Under the pieces are notes generated by a model. The model was not told where the DNA came from. It saw only the letters and a program-made list of their open reading frames with translations, and did no database searches. A stretch of 64,000 nt of DNA from Ignavibacteria bacterium (GTDB lineage Bacteria > Bacteroidota > Ignavibacteria > Kapaibacteriales > UBA2268). Location: contig JAOADV010000012.1 of NCBI GenBank assembly GCA_026417135.1, positions 1 to 64,000 on the forward strand. The letters run 5' to 3'. Numbering within the stretch: the first letter of the stretch is position 1; every line of letters begins with the position of its first letter. Position numbers and translations under genes: made by a program. This document shows positions 46,354 through 55,052 of the stretch, in pieces.

Positions 46354-47233
46354 AATTTAATGCGCCAGAAGCCGCAAGAAAGGTATTTTTCATTAACATA
46401 GCAATAGTCATAGGTCCAACTCCACCCGGAACTGGTGTGATAGCATAAGATTTTTCTTTAACTTCGTCGAAGGCAACATCGCCGACCAAACGATATCCTT
46501 TCTCGCTGGTTTTGTCCTCGACTCGGTTTATTCCTACATCGACAACGACAACCCCATCTTTTACAAAATCGGACCTAACAAAATTAGCTTTACCAATAGC
46601 CACAATTAGTACATCAGCATTTCGAGTGAATAGTCGAACATCTTCGGCGGAAGTATGGCAAATCGTAACGATGGCATTTGTATCTTCCGTTTTTTGATAA
46701 AGCATATTTGCAAGGGGTTTCCCTACGATGTTACTCCGTCCGAGCACGACGCAATGTTTGCCCTTGAGTTGTATTTTGTAGAATTTTATTAATTCTAAAA
46801 TACCAGCGGGAGTGCAAGGGCGGAAACCAGGAAGACCAATAACCAATCGGCCAAAATTTTCTGGATGGAAACCATCGACATCTTTGCTTGGTTTTATAGC
46901 AAGGGTAACTTTCAACTCGTTAATATGTTTTGGAAGTGGTAGTTGAACAAGAATGCCGTGTATGGATGGGTCTTCGTTCCAAGTTTGAATTAGAGTAAGC
47001 ACCTCTGCTTCGCTCGTGGTCTCTGGAAGATGTTTTACAATCGAAAAGTAGCCAAGTTCCTCGCAAGCTTTCTTTTTCGAGTTTACGTAAACTTTCGATG
47101 CTGGATTGTCGCCCACAAGAAGAAGAGCGAGCCCCGGGGTTTTTCCTTGCTTTTCCTTTAATTCACAAGTTTTCTCTTTTAATTCGGATAATATCGATTC
47201 CGAGACTTTTTTACCATCGATAATTATAGCCAT
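46343..47233 (-). CDS. folD: Methylenetetrahydrofolate dehydrogenase/cyclohydrolase
   Basis: FolD interconverts 5,10-methylene-THF and 10-formyl-THF in two steps. The start at 47233 gives MAIIIDGKKVSESIL, the usual N-terminus; the longer frame to 47335 only translates upstream sequence. Motifs include YVNSKKKAC with the catalytic Lys, QLPLPKHI, DGFHPENFG, GRSNIVGKP and PVPGGVGPMT. The length of 296 residues is normal. It is one base downstream of an outer-membrane protein gene, and overlaps the pseudouridine synthase gene. Confidence 0.95.
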   Translation of the reverse strand: MAIIIDGKKVSESILSELKEKTCELKEKQGKTPGLALLLVGDNPASKVYVNSKKKACEELGYFSIVKHLPETTSEAEVLTLIQTWNEDPSIHGILVQLPLPKHINELKVTLAIKPSKDVDGFHPENFGRLVIGLPGFRPCTPAGILELIKFYKIQLKGKHCVVLGRSNIVGKPLANMLYQKTEDTNAIVTICHTSAEDVRLFTRNADVLIVAIGKANFVRSDFVKDGVVVVDVGINRVEDKTSEKGYRLVGDVAFDEVKEKSYAITPVPGGVGPMTIAMLMKNTFLAASGALNYER

Positions 47234-47234
47234 T

Positions 47235-48554
47235 CTATTGATTCTCTTTTGTAAAGTTAAATTTATAAGACATACCAAAGGAGAAGATATTAATTTTCCC
47301 GAAGTTAAAGTCGAAAAATGTTGCGAAATTCCCAAGTTTAAGAAGTAGCCCCAAAGTAATTTTATTATTGAAATCCGAAATGATAACGTTTTTGTTCATT
47401 GCTCCGAAAGGGTCGCCGTTATAGCCAAGCTCTGGGTTTTTCCTAAAATAATCATCTTCGTAATACTCGGGGGTGCCATTATCGTCCAACCAAATTAAAC
47501 CAAGCTGATATTGAACGGTAATTGGAAGGTAATAGGTAAAGTCAGTATTTATATGAATTTTTTCATGGGAAAAGCCGGAGTAAAATTCAAGCCAGTCGGT
47601 AATTTTTTTGCTGAGATGTATATTGAAATTCCAAAAACTTGCATTAGCGACAAGTTCTGCATTCGTTACCCCAATGGTATTTCTAAGATTTGTTCCTTGG
47701 TAGGCAAAAAGTAAAGAAAGGTCGAATACAGGTTCCGATACATATTGTGTTAAACTATGTTTTATGCCAACTCCCCAGAATGTAAATTTACCTATATTTT
47801 TCCCCAAGTCAATGGGTGGGACAAACCTTAAAGTTAGCTCTGTACCAAAAAGAGAGCCAAATTCAAGTTGGGGTATGCCAGAGATGATTCTTTCAATTCC
47901 AAGACCGGGAGGTAACTCAAAAAATTCGGGGAAGTTTATGATAGATTTATAGATTGTATCTTTCAATTGCTCTGGAAGGTAATGGAAAATTGGATTTTCA
48001 TTTAAAAGTGAAACTATAGTATCGTGCGGAATTACAAGATTTTCTTTTCCTTTCCCCAAAATTGTTGGTGAAGTCTTAGGTGGATTTATCTTTCCTTTTG
48101 TAACGCCATCGTACATCAAAATTCGAAAAGCGTAGTAGATTAATCCATTTGTATCGCGGATGGATTTAACCTTAGGAGGAAGTGTGGAAAAGTCCAATTC
48201 GAGGTAAGTTGCTAATTTATTAATATCAAGTGGTTCAGTTGGCAATTTTGGGTGATAGGTCATTTTGGATTGGGGTACAAATCCCAGCATGCCATTCACA
48301 GAAAAACGAATATAGAGATTATCTATACCAAAAGGAATATATGCCGAAGAAAAAAATCTAGCATTTGCACTACCGTTAACAACCTCGACCAAAGGTTGTA
48401 AATAAGGAACTCCGTTTAGTTCGAAAATATCTTTACTTAAAGCCCTTGCAAGCATTATGGTTTGGTCGCTTGCTCGTGGATAATTCCAAACGGAGTAGAG
48501 ATTGGAATAGAAAATGAAAACAAAATAAATCGATAAAAAGAATATTTTTTTCAT
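47235..48554 (-). CDS. Predicted outer-membrane beta-barrel protein
   Basis: This 439-residue protein has a signal peptide (about residues 1-21) and alternating aromatic strands over its C-terminal half, with the near-terminal FSFGMSYKFNF typical of an outer-membrane barrel end. The overall layout resembles DUF6588-type barrels of Bacteroidota, but I am not certain of the family. The role may be transport or structural. It lies between a small membrane protein gene and folD on the same strand. Confidence 0.6.
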   Translation of the reverse strand: MKKIFFLSIYFVFIFYSNLYSVWNYPRASDQTIMLARALSKDIFELNGVPYLQPLVEVVNGSANARFFSSAYIPFGIDNLYIRFSVNGMLGFVPQSKMTYHPKLPTEPLDINKLATYLELDFSTLPPKVKSIRDTNGLIYYAFRILMYDGVTKGKINPPKTSPTILGKGKENLVIPHDTIVSLLNENPIFHYLPEQLKDTIYKSIINFPEFFELPPGLGIERIISGIPQLEFGSLFGTELTLRFVPPIDLGKNIGKFTFWGVGIKHSLTQYVSEPVFDLSLLFAYQGTNLRNTIGVTNAELVANASFWNFNIHLSKKITDWLEFYSGFSHEKIHINTDFTYYLPITVQYQLGLIWLDDNGTPEYYEDDYFRKNPELGYNGDPFGAMNKNVIISDFNNKITLGLLLKLGNFATFFDFNFGKINIFSFGMSYKFNFTKENQ

Positions 48555-48565
48555 TTATAAAGCTT

Positions 48566-48751
48566 TTATTTAAACAACTTTTTCTTAATTAATACATAAA
48601 ATGGAAATGTAAATAATAAAATAACCAAAATAAAGAAAAGATTGTAAACAATTTTGAAAGAGATGCTAAAAAGAGCAAAAAAGGAATAAAAAATTATAAG
48701 AGTAATAATCAATCCTAAAATAAATGAAAAAATTTCCTTGAAAATCTTCAT
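48566..48751 (-). CDS. Small hydrophobic membrane protein
   Basis: This 61-residue protein has two membrane helices (residues about 6-28 and 34-54) and basic ends (MKIFKE, IKKKLFK), like many small inner-membrane proteins. A GAGG Shine-Dalgarno-like site sits 7 nt before the ATG, supporting translation. It lies between dnaE and the barrel gene on the same strand, 11 nt before the latter. Such AT-rich frames can be chance, so confidence is moderate, and no function can be given. Confidence 0.5.
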   Translation of the reverse strand: MKIFKEIFSFILGLIITLIIFYSFFALFSISFKIVYNLFFILVILLFTFPFYVLIKKKLFK

Positions 48752-48786
48752 TTTTTTACCTCGAAAAAAGACAAAATAAGCAAAAT

Positions 48787-51700
48787 TTAGTTTTTAGGAA
48801 TAAACTGGATGTTCTGGTTCCCAAAAATTTTGAATAATTCGGAAAGTGTATTTTCTGTGAGCTTAAAATGGACTTCATCGGCGATGTAGGCTTTACGCTC
48901 TCCGTTATTTTTGAGGATGAAAATAATTTTGCACCTTTCTTCTGGAAAGATGCATAACGAGGCAAGCTTTTCGAGTTTTTCCTTTGCTTCGTCATTATCG
49001 ACAATTTGAATGCAAATAGAATCGACAAATTTGTTCATTGCCTCTTGGAGTGTGTAAATTTCGTTGATATGCACTTTTGGTTTTTCTTCTCGAATGTCGA
49101 GTTTTCCAATAACGTAAACAATTTCATCTTCGATAAGATGATGTGACAATTTAATGTAATTATCGCTCCAAAGAAAAAGTTCTAACTCCCCAAACAAGCC
49201 TTCTATCGTAACAAAAGCAAATTTTTGTTTGTTCTTGTCAACTTTCGTCTGAACTTTTGTAATTAGACCAGCAATTTTAACTGTCGCTCCAGCTGGCAAA
49301 CCCGAAAGCTTATCGGCATTTGTAATTGTCAATGTTTCTAAAATTTGTCGATATCTTTCGAGAGGATGACCGCTGATGTAAAAATTCAGAAATTCCTTTT
49401 CTCGCGAAAGTCTTACTTTTGTACTCCATTCTGGAACGTTCGGTAGCTTCGGTTCAACAATAAAATCGGTCGATGCCTTTGTTTCGGAGAACAAGAAAGT
49501 TTCCGAAGAAAATGGATTTTCCTGAACTTTGCGTGCATATTCTAAGGCTATTTCAATCCCAGCAAACAATGTGGCTCGCCTCCCGTTTTCGATTTTATCG
49601 AAACAACCAGCCGAAATTAAAGCTTCTAACACTTTCTTGTTTATAATTTTGGGGTCTATGCGAGATACAAAATCTATAAACGATGAAAATGGCTTTGAAT
49701 TCCTTGCCTCGACAATTGTTTTTTCTACTCTTGTCCCAACGTTTTTTATGCCTGCCAGACCGAATAGTATAGTTCTTTTATCAAGAGGGACAAAGCGGGA
49801 AAAAGATTTGTTGATATCTGGGGGCAGAACCTCGATTCCAAAGCTTTTTGCTTCTTCGATTAAGCGGGGGATAAGTTTGCTGTTGTGAATTTCGGCGTTC
49901 ATATTTGCTGAAAGAAATTCCGCTGGATAATGAGCCTTCAGCCAAGCCGTTTGGTAGGCTAAAATTGCATAGGCTAAGGAATGGGATTTATTGAATCCAT
50001 AATTTGCAAACTTTTCGATTAAATCGAAAATTTCTTCGGCAAGTTTTGGCTCGATACCGTTTTTACTTTTTGCCCCTTCGATAAAGCTTGGTTTCATTTT
50101 CAACATTACATCTTGTTTCTTTTTCCCCATAGCGCGCCGTAAAATATCGGCTTCGGCAAGCGAAAATCCAGCAATATCTTGTGCCAACTGCATTACTTGC
50201 TCTTGGTAAACTATTATTCCGTAGGTGGGTTTTAGAGTTTTTTCCATAATTGGATGTAAATACTCGATTTTGCTCCTACCATACTTTCGGTCGATGTATT
50301 CTGGAATGTTTTGCAAAGGACCTGGGCGGTAGAGCGCGTTCATATCGCTGAGTTCAAGTATATTATTTGGCTTAAGCTGACGAAGATATTCTTGCATTCC
50401 TTCGGATTCAAATTGAAATACGGCGAGTGTTTTTCCTTGTGCAAAAAGTTCGAAAGTCTTTGGGTCGTTATAGTCAATTGCATCGATGTCAATTCGTTTT
50501 CCGTAGTTTTTTTCAATCATATCTAATGTTTCGTCGATGATGGAAAGTGTTCGTAGCCCAAGAAAATCCATCTTAATTAACCCAGCGTTTTCCAAGTCGT
50601 TCATACTGTATTGAGTCGTAATTTCTACGGACTCATCTCCATTATTTCTTTGTGCAAACAAAGGTACATAATCGCTGACATCGCCCGGAGCAATCACTAC
50701 ACCAGCTGCATGGACAGAGGTGTGGCGGTATAAACCTTCCAAGAGTAAAGAGTATTCGATTAGTCGCTTGTAGTCTTCGTCGGTGGTGTTTTTTAACTCT
50801 GCTAAATCGGGAAGTTCCAAAGCTTCGGCAAGTGGAGTTACTTTCCCCAAAACGGATGGAATTTTCGAGGTAATCCGATTAATTTCTTGGTGTGGGATAC
50901 CAAGAACCCGGCCAACATCTTTCAGGACTGCTCTCGAAGAAAGTTGCCCAAAAGTAATAATTTGTGCTACAGATTTTTCTCCATACTTTTGCTTTACGTA
51001 ATCAATTATTAAGTCTCTTTTGGTATCGGAAAAATCTATGTCGATATCGGGTAGCGATATTCTTTCGGGATTAAGAAAACGTTCGAAAAGCAAACCAAAT
51101 TTCAATGGGTCGATATTGGTTATTCCCAGAGCGTAAGCAACAATGCTTCCTGCAGCCGAGCCTCTACCCGGACCTATTCTAATTCCCATTCGGCGTGCAG
51201 CATTGACAAAATCGGCAACAATAAGAAAATATGCGGAAAATTGCATTCTGCAAATCACTTCGAGTTCGAATTCTGCTCGGCTGCGAATTTCCTCTGTTAT
51301 TTCTTCATATTTTTCTTTTAAACCTTTGTAAGTTAATTCTCTTAGATATTCGTCCAAATTTCGAGCCTGCGTATCTTCGGGCAATTTGAACTCGGGCATA
51401 TATAGTTGCTTTTCCAATTCGACATTGCACTTTTCGGCTATTTCGAGCGTATTTTCGATTGCTTCGGGATAATCTCGAAAAAGTTCAATCATTTCAGCAG
51501 TCGTTTTGTAGTATAGCTGGTCGGAACGATATCGCAGTTTAAATATATCGATTTCTTGTTCGCCTTCGCTCGCAGCTTTGATATTTAAATAAACATTATG
51601 TGCTATTGCGTGTTCGCGTTTTATGTAGTGAACATCATTAGTTGCTACAAGTTTGATACCGAGTTCTTTTGCAATTTTTGGTGCGAAACGCAGAATTAGT

Positions 51701-52257
51701 TCGTCTTCGGGCAAATTGTGATTTTGCAGTTCAATATAAAAATCGTCGCCAAAAAGTTCTTTGTAATATATTGCCTGTTCTTTGGCTTTGTCTAATTCAT
51801 CGTTAATAATATGTGCATTTATTACCCCGTTGAGGCAACCTGAACAAACTATCAAACCTTTGCTATATTTTTCGAGTAGCTCTCGGTCGATTCGTGGTTT
51901 GTAGTAAAACCCATCGAGATGTGCGTAAGTAGTTAACTTAATTAAGTTTTTATATCCCTCGTTATTTTTTGCCAGCAAAAGTATATGGTAATAATTCTTT
52001 TTCTTCGATTTGTTTCTACCCGAAGTTTTTTCGAATCGACTTCCAATTGCCATATAAGCTTCGAAACCTAAAATTGGCTTAATTCCCTTTGAAAGAGCTT
52101 TATGGTAGAACTCCATTATTCCAAACATAACGCCGTGGTCGGTCAAAGCGAGTGCACGATGTCCATTTTCGACAGCTGCGTTTATTAACGAATCAACTGT
52201 TGCTGCTGCATCGAGCAATGAATAATGCGTATGGTTATGCAAATGTACAAATTCCAT
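48787..52257 (-). CDS. dnaE: DNA polymerase III alpha subunit
   Basis: This is the replicative polymerase (1156 residues, normal for DnaE). It has an N-terminal PHP domain (HNHTHYSLLDAA from residue 7; GRHTSVHAAGVV-type blocks follow), the catalytic PDIDIDF at about 400-406, the finger and beta-clamp region, and a C-terminal OB domain (about 950-1040). It copies DNA in the replisome with the clamp and epsilon proofreader. It has a TAAATTTG promoter-like box. The next gene downstream is a small membrane protein. Confidence 0.97.
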   Translation of the reverse strand: MEFVHLHNHTHYSLLDAAATVDSLINAAVENGHRALALTDHGVMFGIMEFYHKALSKGIKPILGFEAYMAIGSRFEKTSGRNKSKKKNYYHILLLAKNNEGYKNLIKLTTYAHLDGFYYKPRIDRELLEKYSKGLIVCSGCLNGVINAHIINDELDKAKEQAIYYKELFGDDFYIELQNHNLPEDELILRFAPKIAKELGIKLVATNDVHYIKREHAIAHNVYLNIKAASEGEQEIDIFKLRYRSDQLYYKTTAEMIELFRDYPEAIENTLEIAEKCNVELEKQLYMPEFKLPEDTQARNLDEYLRELTYKGLKEKYEEITEEIRSRAEFELEVICRMQFSAYFLIVADFVNAARRMGIRIGPGRGSAAGSIVAYALGITNIDPLKFGLLFERFLNPERISLPDIDIDFSDTKRDLIIDYVKQKYGEKSVAQIITFGQLSSRAVLKDVGRVLGIPHQEINRITSKIPSVLGKVTPLAEALELPDLAELKNTTDEDYKRLIEYSLLLEGLYRHTSVHAAGVVIAPGDVSDYVPLFAQRNNGDESVEITTQYSMNDLENAGLIKMDFLGLRTLSIIDETLDMIEKNYGKRIDIDAIDYNDPKTFELFAQGKTLAVFQFESEGMQEYLRQLKPNNILELSDMNALYRPGPLQNIPEYIDRKYGRSKIEYLHPIMEKTLKPTYGIIVYQEQVMQLAQDIAGFSLAEADILRRAMGKKKQDVMLKMKPSFIEGAKSKNGIEPKLAEEIFDLIEKFANYGFNKSHSLAYAILAYQTAWLKAHYPAEFLSANMNAEIHNSKLIPRLIEEAKSFGIEVLPPDINKSFSRFVPLDKRTILFGLAGIKNVGTRVEKTIVEARNSKPFSSFIDFVSRIDPKIINKKVLEALISAGCFDKIENGRRATLFAGIEIALEYARKVQENPFSSETFLFSETKASTDFIVEPKLPNVPEWSTKVRLSREKEFLNFYISGHPLERYRQILETLTITNADKLSGLPAGATVKIAGLITKVQTKVDKNKQKFAFVTIEGLFGELELFLWSDNYIKLSHHLIEDEIVYVIGKLDIREEKPKVHINEIYTLQEAMNKFVDSICIQIVDNDEAKEKLEKLASLCIFPEERCKIIFILKNNGERKAYIADEVHFKLTENTLSELFKIFGNQNIQFIPKN

Positions 52258-52277
52258 ATTTCAACGAATAAATCAAA

Positions 52278-52285
52278 CAAATTTA
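52278..52285 (-). promoter_or_regulatory. -7-like box TAAATTTG, dnaE
   Basis: TAAATTTG on the minus strand, 20 nt before the dnaE ATG, matches TAnnTTTG. Confidence 0.35.
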
Positions 52286-52318
52286 CTAAACTTGGTAAGG
52301 GTAGCAAAAATATTTTGC

Positions 52319-53845
52319 TTACTTTGGTTGGACATAATACAGTTCAGAGCCCGGACCGAGAGGCAAACCCAATGCAACCCAAATAATTAATAAAAAAGTC
52401 CATCCCAAGAAGAATACAATCGAATATGGCAACATTGTCCCAATAATTATTCCAATACCAGCCTTTTCGTCGTATTTTTGAAAATAAGAGATAATTAAAG
52501 CGAAGAAACTCATCATTGGTGAAATTACGTTGGTTACGCTGTCGCCGATACGAAAGACCGCTTGGGATAATTCTGGGGAATAACCAAGTAACATAAATAG
52601 AGGGACGAAGATTGGTCCAATAATAGCCCACTTTGCAGATGCACTTCCCATAAACAAATTAAGGAAAGCAGAAAAGATAACAAAGGCAACCACAAGTGGT
52701 ATTAATCCGAGGTCGAGAGATTTAAGCAAAGAAGCACCACCAACTGCAATTATCAATCCAAGATTGCTCCACTTAAACAAGGCAACGAATTGTGAAGCAA
52801 AAAAGACCAAAACAAGAAAAGGAACAATCCCTTTAAAACTGGCAACGATACCATTTATGACATCGGTGTGTTTTTTAAAAGTCCCAGCAATGTAACCATA
52901 AACGACACCGCAAGAAACGGATACAATAAACAATACAGCAACAAAACCTTTGAGCAAGGGCGATGCCAGCAAAGAGTTGTTCGGACCACGAAGGAAACCG
53001 TTCTCGGGTATTAACCCTAAAAGAAATATAAAAACCCAAAGAATAAAAACGAGAAAAGCTGCGACAAGCCCTTTTCTTTCCTTTGGTTGAAGATTAGTGA
53101 TTGGCGACGATTCGCTTTCGGATTCAAACTTGCCAAGCCGAGGCTCGACAAATGAGTTTGTTACAAAAGTGCCTAAAATTGCAATTAAGAAAGTGGAAAT
53201 TGCCATAAAATAATAATTAGCGGTAGGCAAAACGTAGTAATTTGGGTCGATAATTCTTGCCGATTCTGTCGAAATTCCAGCAAGCAAAGGGTCGATAGTT
53301 CCAATAAGAATATTTGCACTGAAACCTCCACTAACACCAGCAAATGCAGCTGCAATACCAGCAATTGGATGTCTCCCAAGCGTTTGAAATATTACTCCTG
53401 CAAGCGGGATAATTAATACGTAGCCTAAGTCCGAAGCTGCATTGGACAAAACCCCAACGAACACAACAACAAAAGTTATTATTCTTTTCGGCGATTTAAC
53501 AAGAATAACGTTTAACACTGCTTTCAACAAACCACTCGATTCGACAACGCTTATACCAAGCATAGCGACAATAACAATACCCAAAGGAGCGAAGCTTGTG
53601 TAATTATTCACCATTTCCAGCATAATTCTATGTATTCCTTCGACCGAAAGAAGATTAACTACATACACAAATTCGCCGTTTGCTGGATTCTGTGCTTCCC
53701 AACGGAAAGTACTTCCAACAAAGGATATTATTACAACTAAAATTGCCATAAAGCAAAAAAGGAGAGCTGGGTGTGGAAGTGCATTCCCAACTTTTTCTAT
53801 GAAGTTTATAAAGTTATTAAAAAATCCTTTTGCTTTTCTTTTCAT
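52319..53845 (-). CDS. AbgT-family transporter
   Basis: This 508-residue membrane protein has about 11-13 hydrophobic segments. The N-terminal block NFIEKVGNALPHPALLF, the NAASDLGYVL and ANILIGTIDPLLAGIS region, and the late GDSVTNVISPMMSFFALI all match the AbgT family. Family members import p-aminobenzoyl-glutamate or export sulfonamide-type drugs, using an ion gradient. No abgA/B hydrolase gene is nearby, so the substrate is open. It seems to be a single-gene transcript. Confidence 0.88.
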   Translation of the reverse strand: MKRKAKGFFNNFINFIEKVGNALPHPALLFCFMAILVVIISFVGSTFRWEAQNPANGEFVYVVNLLSVEGIHRIMLEMVNNYTSFAPLGIVIVAMLGISVVESSGLLKAVLNVILVKSPKRIITFVVVFVGVLSNAASDLGYVLIIPLAGVIFQTLGRHPIAGIAAAFAGVSGGFSANILIGTIDPLLAGISTESARIIDPNYYVLPTANYYFMAISTFLIAILGTFVTNSFVEPRLGKFESESESSPITNLQPKERKGLVAAFLVFILWVFIFLLGLIPENGFLRGPNNSLLASPLLKGFVAVLFIVSVSCGVVYGYIAGTFKKHTDVINGIVASFKGIVPFLVLVFFASQFVALFKWSNLGLIIAVGGASLLKSLDLGLIPLVVAFVIFSAFLNLFMGSASAKWAIIGPIFVPLFMLLGYSPELSQAVFRIGDSVTNVISPMMSFFALIISYFQKYDEKAGIGIIIGTMLPYSIVFFLGWTFLLIIWVALGLPLGPGSELYYVQPK

Positions 53846-54041
53846 TATTTTAACCTAAAAATTTTTTCCCAAGGAAAATATGGAAATTCAAAAGAAAGCA
53901 AACTTACATCTTTTTCGAAATGCGAAACCGAAAATTTTCTAAAGCTTTTTGCTTTGCATATCAAAATTCAAAGATTAAGCAGAGGTTATCGAACTAATTA
54001 CCCTTGCCGTTTTTAGATGAAGTCTCTGACATTTTTTATAT

Positions 54042-54059
54042 TTACCAAATTTTTGGTAA
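54042..54059. promoter_or_regulatory. 18-bp palindrome upstream of trxB, possible operator
   Basis: TTACCAAA and TTTGGTAA flank a TT and form a perfect palindrome 40 nt before the trxB start, next to a TATTTTTTG promoter-like stretch (54065-54073). The position suits a dimeric repressor or activator. I do not recognise the motif and saw no second copy in the window. Confidence 0.4.
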
Positions 54060-54098
54060 TATTATATTTTTTGTAAATCGAAAAAATAAATGATTTAG

Positions 54099-55043
54099 AT
54101 GGAACATTATCAAGTTGCAATTATTGGTTCGGGACCTGCCGGATTTACCGCGGCTATTTATACAAGTCGAGCTTTGTTGAAAACAATAATTTTCGAAGGA
54201 ATGCAACCGGGCGGACAACTGACAATCACTACTGAAGTAGAAAATTATCCCGGATTTGCCGAAGGAATTCAAGGACCAGAGTTGATGGAAATTTTTCGTC
54301 GCCAAGCTAAACGTTTCGGGACCGAAACTCGTTACGAAACCATAAAGAAAGTTGACTTTTCTGTGCGACCTTTTTTGCTGTTCACAGAAGCAGACAAGGG
54401 ATACTCTGCGGATGCTGTTATCATAGCGACTGGTGCATCTGCCAGAAGATTGTATGCAAAAGGTGAGGAGAAATTCTGGGGCTATGGGATTTCTGCTTGT
54501 GCTACTTGCGATGGCTTCTTCTTCAAAAACCAAAAGGTTTTTGTGATAGGCGGAGGGGATTCTGCTATGGAAGAGGCTATTTATCTAACACATTTTGCTA
54601 AAAGTGTTACAATAATTCATAGACGAGGGGAATTCCGTGCCTCGAAAATTATGGTTCAACGTGCTAAAAATAATCCCAAAATTGACTTTCTTTTGCATAC
54701 CGTTGTCGAAGAATTTTTGGGCGAGGAAAAAGGTCCGGCTAAAAAGTTGACTTCTATTCGAATTCGGAATGTGAATTCTAACGAAGAGCAAATCATACAA
54801 GCCGATGGCGTTTTCTATGCTATTGGGCATACACCTAATACCGAAATTTTCAAACCTTACCTCGAAATGGACCAAAATGGATATATTATAACAAAGGGGA
54901 AAAGTTCTGCGACGAACATCCCCGGGGTATTTGCTTGCGGAGATTGCCAAGACCCAGTCTATCGTCAAGCTGTTACTGCTGCTGGGAGTGGCTGTATTGC
55001 CGCTATTGATGCTGAAAGATGGATTTCGGAACATTATAAATAA
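54099..55043 (+). CDS. trxB: Thioredoxin reductase
   Basis: TrxB uses NADPH and FAD to reduce thioredoxin. The 314-residue protein has the FAD loop GSGPAGFTAAIY (residues 10-21), the redox CATC (134-137) and the NADPH loop GGGDSAMEEA. Length and motifs are those of the low-molecular-weight type. It is 9 nt upstream of an S9 peptidase gene, so they are probably co-transcribed. Confidence 0.96.
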   Translation: MEHYQVAIIGSGPAGFTAAIYTSRALLKTIIFEGMQPGGQLTITTEVENYPGFAEGIQGPELMEIFRRQAKRFGTETRYETIKKVDFSVRPFLLFTEADKGYSADAVIIATGASARRLYAKGEEKFWGYGISACATCDGFFFKNQKVFVIGGGDSAMEEAIYLTHFAKSVTIIHRRGEFRASKIMVQRAKNNPKIDFLLHTVVEEFLGEEKGPAKKLTSIRIRNVNSNEEQIIQADGVFYAIGHTPNTEIFKPYLEMDQNGYIITKGKSSATNIPGVFACGDCQDPVYRQAVTAAGSGCIAAIDAERWISEHYK

Positions 55044-55052
55044 AGTTTAAAG

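Noticed and set aside
54042..54533. 163-codon minus-strand frame opposite trxB
   Set aside because: It is a shadow of trxB: composition and codon pattern follow the sense gene and no domain is recognisable.
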